A DNA stretch of 64,000 nt from Flagellimonas taeanensis (GTDB taxonomy: Bacteria > Bacteroidota > Bacteroidia > Flavobacteriales > Flavobacteriaceae). Both the position numbers and the translations under genes were made by a program. The notes under the pieces are model-generated. The model searched no databases and was not told the origin of the DNA. It was given only the letters and a program-made list of their open reading frames with translations. Numbering within the stretch: the stretch's first letter is position 1; the number at the start of each line of letters is the position of its first letter. Location of the stretch: the NCBI RefSeq assembly GCF_003584105.1, contig NZ_QXFO01000027.1, forward strand, positions 310,001-374,000, written 5' to 3'. Shown here one piece after another: positions 60,516 through 64,000 of this stretch.

Positions 60516-61949
60516 TTAGAACTCCGCATTCTGGGGCGTTCTGGGGTAGGGGATCACGTCCCTGATGTTCCCCATTCCGGTGACAAACTGTACCATGCGT
60601 TCAAAGCCAAGGCCGAAACCGCTGTGTACCGCCGTACCAAAACGTCGAAGGTCCAAATACCACCAAAGCTCCTTATCATCAATACCTAGAGCCTTGATCT
60701 TCTGCTGGAGTACGTCCAATCGCTCTTCCCTTTGGGAACCTCCCACGATTTCGCCAATGCCGGGGAAAAGTACGTCCATGGCACGCACGGTCTTGCCATC
60801 CTCGTTCAAACGCATATAGAACGCTTTGATATTGGCTGGGTAATCGAAGAGAATCACAGGGCATTTAAAGTGTTTTTCCACCAAATAGCGCTCGTGCTCA
60901 CTTTGAAGGTCGGCACCCCACTCGTCAATAAGGTACTGGAATTTTTTCTTCTTATTAGGGTTACTGTTCCTTAAAATATCGATGGCCTCGGTATAGGAAA
61001 CCCGTTTGAAGTTGTTTTCCACCACAAATTTGAGCTTTTCCAGCAAGGTCATTTCCGAACGTTCGTTCTGTGGTTTGGTCTTTTCCTCATCGGAAAGTCG
61101 GCCTTCTAGAAATTCGAGGTCGTCCTTGCAGTGGTCCAAAACATATTGGATGATCCATTTGATGAAATCTTCGGCCAGGTCCATGTTGGCATCCAGATCG
61201 TTGAAGGCCACTTCAGGTTCTATCATCCAAAACTCGGCCAGGTGTCTAGAGGTGTTGGAGTTTTCTGCCCTGAAGGTAGGGCCGAACGTATACACTTTCC
61301 CTAGTGCCATGGCATAGGTTTCGGCCTCCAATTGCCCGGAGACGGTCAGGTTGGTCTCTTTTCCGAAGAAGTCCTCACCAAAATCCACTTCCCCGTTTTC
61401 ATCCACAGGCGGTTTTTTCGCGTCCAAAGTGGAGACCCGGAACATTTCCCCGGCACCTTCGGCGTCAGACCCGGTGATGATGGGGGCATGCATATAGTAA
61501 AAGCCATTTTGTTGGAAATAGCTGTGTATGGCAAAAGACAGCGCAGAGCGGACCCGCATCACGGCGGAAAAGGTATTGGTACGCACCCTCAAGTGGGCCT
61601 TCTCCCTCAAAAACTCCAAAGAGTGTTTCTTGGGCTGTATGGGATAGGTCTCGGGGTCTGCGGTGCCATGCACAAAAATGGCAGTGGCCTGGATCTCCAC
61701 GGTCTGTCCCTTTCCTTGGCTTTCCACCAAAGTCCCTGAAATTTTCAGGGCGGCCCCAGTGGTCACTTGCTTGAGCAATGCTTCGTCCGCACTTTCAAAA
61801 TCCACAACACACTGCAGGTTGTGTATGGTAGAGCCATCGTTTAAGGCAATAAATCGGTTGCTCCTAAATGTTTTTACCCATCCATTTACTTCAACGGAAT
61901 CTCCTACGGGTTGCTTCTTCAGCAATTCTTTTATGGAATAAGACTTCAT
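60516..61949 (-). CDS. asnS: Asparaginyl-tRNA synthetase
   Basis: A 477-residue class IIb enzyme: an OB-fold anticodon domain ([20 protein letters not shown]), class II motif 2 ([22 protein letters not shown]) and motif 3 ([14 protein letters not shown]), and the C-terminal [11 protein letters not shown]. The Asn-specific rather than Asp-specific choice is supported by the MIEPE and PYPRTP features. Single gene, transcribed toward rpoN. Confidence 0.96.
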   Translation of the reverse strand: MKSYSIKELLKKQPVGDSVEVNGWVKTFRSNRFIALNDGSTIHNLQCVVDFESADEALLKQVTTGAALKISGTLVESQGKGQTVEIQATAIFVHGTADPETYPIQPKKHSLEFLREKAHLRVRTNTFSAVMRVRSALSFAIHSYFQQNGFYYMHAPIITGSDAEGAGEMFRVSTLDAKKPPVDENGEVDFGEDFFGKETNLTVSGQLEAETYAMALGKVYTFGPTFRAENSNTSRHLAEFWMIEPEVAFNDLDANMDLAEDFIKWIIQYVLDHCKDDLEFLEGRLSDEEKTKPQNERSEMTLLEKLKFVVENNFKRVSYTEAIDILRNSNPNKKKKFQYLIDEWGADLQSEHERYLVEKHFKCPVILFDYPANIKAFYMRLNEDGKTVRAMDVLFPGIGEIVGGSQREERLDVLQQKIKALGIDDKELWWYLDLRRFGTAVHSGFGLGFERMVQFVTGMGNIRDVIPYPRTPQNAEF

Positions 61950-62038
61950 TGTAAGGCTATCGTAATTTAGTCGGTAAAGATAGGTTTTTGATGAAAAATG
62001 AGGGCATGAAGCGGCTTAATTTATAGCCGTTTCTGGCA

Positions 62039-64000
62039 CTATTTCTCCTTACCGTTGTCCTCGTCCTGGGGCAAAATATCGATCTGTGGCTTTTTGAGTA
62101 CCTGTTTGTTGGCGATGTTTCTTTCCAGGGAAAGAAGCAGGGAGGGTAGCAGGATCAAATTGGACAACATGGCGAACAGCAGTGTGGCCGATACCAGTCC
62201 CCCCAAGGCCTTGGTGCCCCCAAAACTGGAGATGATGAAGACCGAAAACCCGAAAAAGAGGACGATGGAGGTGTAGAACATGCTCACCCCGGTCTCCCGC
62301 AGGGCAGCATACACCGATTTTTTGATTTGCCAACGGTTGGCGGCCAGTTCCTGCCGATATTTTGCCAGAAAATGGATAGTGTCGTCCACAGAAATACCAA
62401 AGGCGATGCTGAATACCAAGATGGTGGATGGTTTTATGGGAACGCCCAGATATCCCATGAGACCCGCTGTGATGACCAACGGCAAAAGGTTGGGCACCAA
62501 TGAGATGACGACCATTCGGAACGAACGGAACAGATAGGCCATAAAAAGGGAGATCAGCCCAATGGCGAGGGCCAATGACAGCAACAGGTTCTTGACCAGG
62601 TATTTGGTTCCTTTTAGGAACAACAATGCCTTTCCGGTCATGAACACATTATACCGATTGTCCGGAAAAAATTTCGTAATGGACTGCTGCATTGTTTTTT
62701 CGATTTCCTCCATGCGGTCGATCTTGACATCCTGCATGTAGGTGGTCAGGCGTGCGGTCTGGCCGGTACTGTCCACAAAGCTCTGCAAAAGGTTGCCCTC
62801 GGAAGATGATTTCCGTGCCACGTCCATAATGAAGGTGTTCTCCTGGTTGGTGGGCAACTGGTAATATTTTGGAATGCCGTTGTAAAAGGCCTGCTTGGAA
62901 TATTTGATCAGATCGACCACCGAAATGGGTCTGGAGAGTTCAGGAATCTCATTGATGACCGAACCCAATTGGTCCATCCGTTTGAGGGTGGCCGGTTTTA
63001 TAATGCCATTTTTACGTTTGGAGTCCACCACGATCTCCATGGGCATGATCCCGTCAAATTCCTGTTCAAAAAATTGGATGTCATTGTAAAAATGGGTGTT
63101 CTTGGGAAGGTCCTCGATTCGGCTCCCGGTAATTCTCATTTGGTAAATGCCGACAATGCTGAGCACCAGAACGGCTACCGTGGTTATGTATACGGCAATC
63201 CTGTGGTCCCGGACCATCCGCTCCATCCAGTTCACGAAGAAGTCCATCCATTTCTTGTTCAGGTGCTTCAAATGTTTGGTCTTTGGAAGCGGCATAAAGC
63301 TGTATATGATGGGAATAATCAACAGGGAAAGGATAAAAATCCCCACAATGTTGATGGAGGCCACAATGCCAAACTCCCTCAAAAGGTCACTGTCCAAAAT
63401 GATAAAAGTGGCAAAACCCGACGCCGTGGTGATGTTCGTCATCAAGGTGGCGTTCCCGATCTTGGAGATGACCCGCTGTAGGGAAAGGGCCTGGTTGCCG
63501 TGTTTGTTTACTTCTTGTTGGTATTTGTTGATGAGGAAAATACAGTTGGGGATGCCTATTACAATGATCAGAGGGGGAATCAATGCCGTTAGGATCGTCA
63601 TTTCATATTTCAGGAGTCCGAGGATACCGAAGGCCCACATGACTCCGATGATGACCACGAACATGGATATGAAAGTGGCCCTGAAACTTCTGAAGAAAAA
63701 GAAAAAGATAATGGAAGTGACCAATAGGGCGGCCACGATAAAGATTCCGATTTCGTCCACGATGGACTTGGTGTTCCAGGTTCGGATGTAGGGCATTCCC
63801 GAAACACGGACATCCATCTGGGTCTCCTCCTCAAAACTTTTGACGAGATCGTCCAAGTCATTCAGGATAAATTCGTTCCTGACCGGAGTGTCCATAATGT
63901 CCTTGTCCAGATAGGCGATGGTCTGTATGGTCCCACTTTTGGGGTTATAGACCAGGTTATCGTAGAAAGGGAGTTCGGTGAACAAATGGTTCTTCAGCGA
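62039..64000 (-). CDS. RND/MMPL-family exporter, C-terminal part (5' end outside window)
   Basis: The frame is open to the window edge and continues beyond, so only the last ~653 residues are present (family length about 780-800). Two membrane blocks of six helices each are visible: one near residues ~75-235 here and one at ~470-635, separated by a periplasmic domain with a DLPKNTHFYNDIQFFEQEFDG start. FGISVDDTIHFLAKYRQ and SIAFGI are typical of the MMPL/SSD-type RND proteins that export lipids or sterol-like molecules. The C-terminal tail is basic and acidic in alternation. Confidence 0.85.
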   Translation of the reverse strand, partial: SLKNHLFTELPFYDNLVYNPKSGTIQTIAYLDKDIMDTPVRNEFILNDLDDLVKSFEEETQMDVRVSGMPYIRTWNTKSIVDEIGIFIVAALLVTSIIFFFFFRSFRATFISMFVVIIGVMWAFGILGLLKYEMTILTALIPPLIIVIGIPNCIFLINKYQQEVNKHGNQALSLQRVISKIGNATLMTNITTASGFATFIILDSDLLREFGIVASINIVGIFILSLLIIPIIYSFMPLPKTKHLKHLNKKWMDFFVNWMERMVRDHRIAVYITTVAVLVLSIVGIYQMRITGSRIEDLPKNTHFYNDIQFFEQEFDGIMPMEIVVDSKRKNGIIKPATLKRMDQLGSVINEIPELSRPISVVDLIKYSKQAFYNGIPKYYQLPTNQENTFIMDVARKSSSEGNLLQSFVDSTGQTARLTTYMQDVKIDRMEEIEKTMQQSITKFFPDNRYNVFMTGKALLFLKGTKYLVKNLLLSLALAIGLISLFMAYLFRSFRMVVISLVPNLLPLVITAGLMGYLGVPIKPSTILVFSIAFGISVDDTIHFLAKYRQELAANRWQIKKSVYAALRETGVSMFYTSIVLFFGFSVFIISSFGGTKALGGLVSATLLFAMLSNLILLPSLLLSLERNIANKQVLKKPQIDILPQDEDNGKEK

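Noticed and set aside
1..64000. CRISPR arrays, insertion-sequence transposases, prophage genes, rRNA operons and riboswitches
   Set aside because: No regularly spaced repeats, transposase or integrase motifs, phage structural genes or conserved aptamer sequences were seen.

Overview
The window is chromosomal DNA from a Flavobacteriaceae bacterium, most likely a marine Muricauda/Flagellimonas-like lineage. The genus is inference; the family assignment rests on several features. These are Bacteroidetes-type promoters (TAnnTTTG), a ccoS-ccoNO(fused)-ccoQ-ccoP-ccoG-ccoH cluster with the fused CcoN-CcoO subunit, flavobacterial DUF4230, DUF4260 and DUF4407 proteins, KDO transferase (an LPS-type outer membrane), and an ExbB/multi-ExbD locus. 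Most of the window is densely packed housekeeping DNA. I see no rRNA, CRISPR, transposase or prophage, and no stretch over 300 bases lacks a gene.

Layout. 1-4.4 kb: the end of an M56 (BlaR1-type) receptor carrying two TonB-C domains, a TPR protein, a TonB-like lipoprotein, ruvC and hemW. 4.4-6.2 kb: an AT-rich single-gene insert encoding a DUF262/ParB-like plus HNH protein. 6.2-10.5 kb: an operon with a cyclase-family protein, DUF4260, DUF4230, Dabb, MmcQ/YjbR and a membrane-anchored MutS-like ATPase. 10.5-11.3 kb: a second AT-rich insert with two small membrane proteins. 11.3-15.2 kb: DUF4407 and a BlaI/BlaR1 pair whose receptor has duplicated ExbD-like domains. 15.2-20.5 kb: PhnA, an M20 dipeptidase, tRNA-Leu, a response regulator, a histidine kinase and a PLP dehydratase.

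20.5-39.2 kb is the most coherent block. An Fnr-type regulator lies among the complete cbb3 oxidase and assembly genes, a CoA hydrolase/transferase, hemN, three universal stress proteins, a TonB protein, a ROK kinase, phosphofructokinase and a hibernation factor. Seven palindromes (TGAY-N4-RTCA) lie in the intergenic regions. At all eight promoters they serve, the palindrome centre is exactly 36.5 bp from the last base of a TAnnTTT(G/A) element. This reads as one low-oxygen regulon joining high-affinity respiration, haem synthesis, glycolysis and dormancy functions.

39.2-64 kb: a lipoprotein, a 48-residue membrane protein, a sugar transporter, KDO transferase, a DegT aminotransferase and galE, an HGSNAT-like membrane protein, sucA-sucB, a retropepsin-like protein, tatD-ansA, tRNA-Ser, ExbB with two tandem ExbD pairs, an outer-membrane barrel, a PAP2-like membrane protein with rpoN, asnS, and the start-truncated part of an RND exporter that leaves the window.

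The main findings are the fixed-geometry Fnr regulon, a BlaI operator pair lying exactly on the -33 and -7 promoter elements, BlaR1-family receptors built with Ton-system domains, and two accessory inserts that share a promoter leader.
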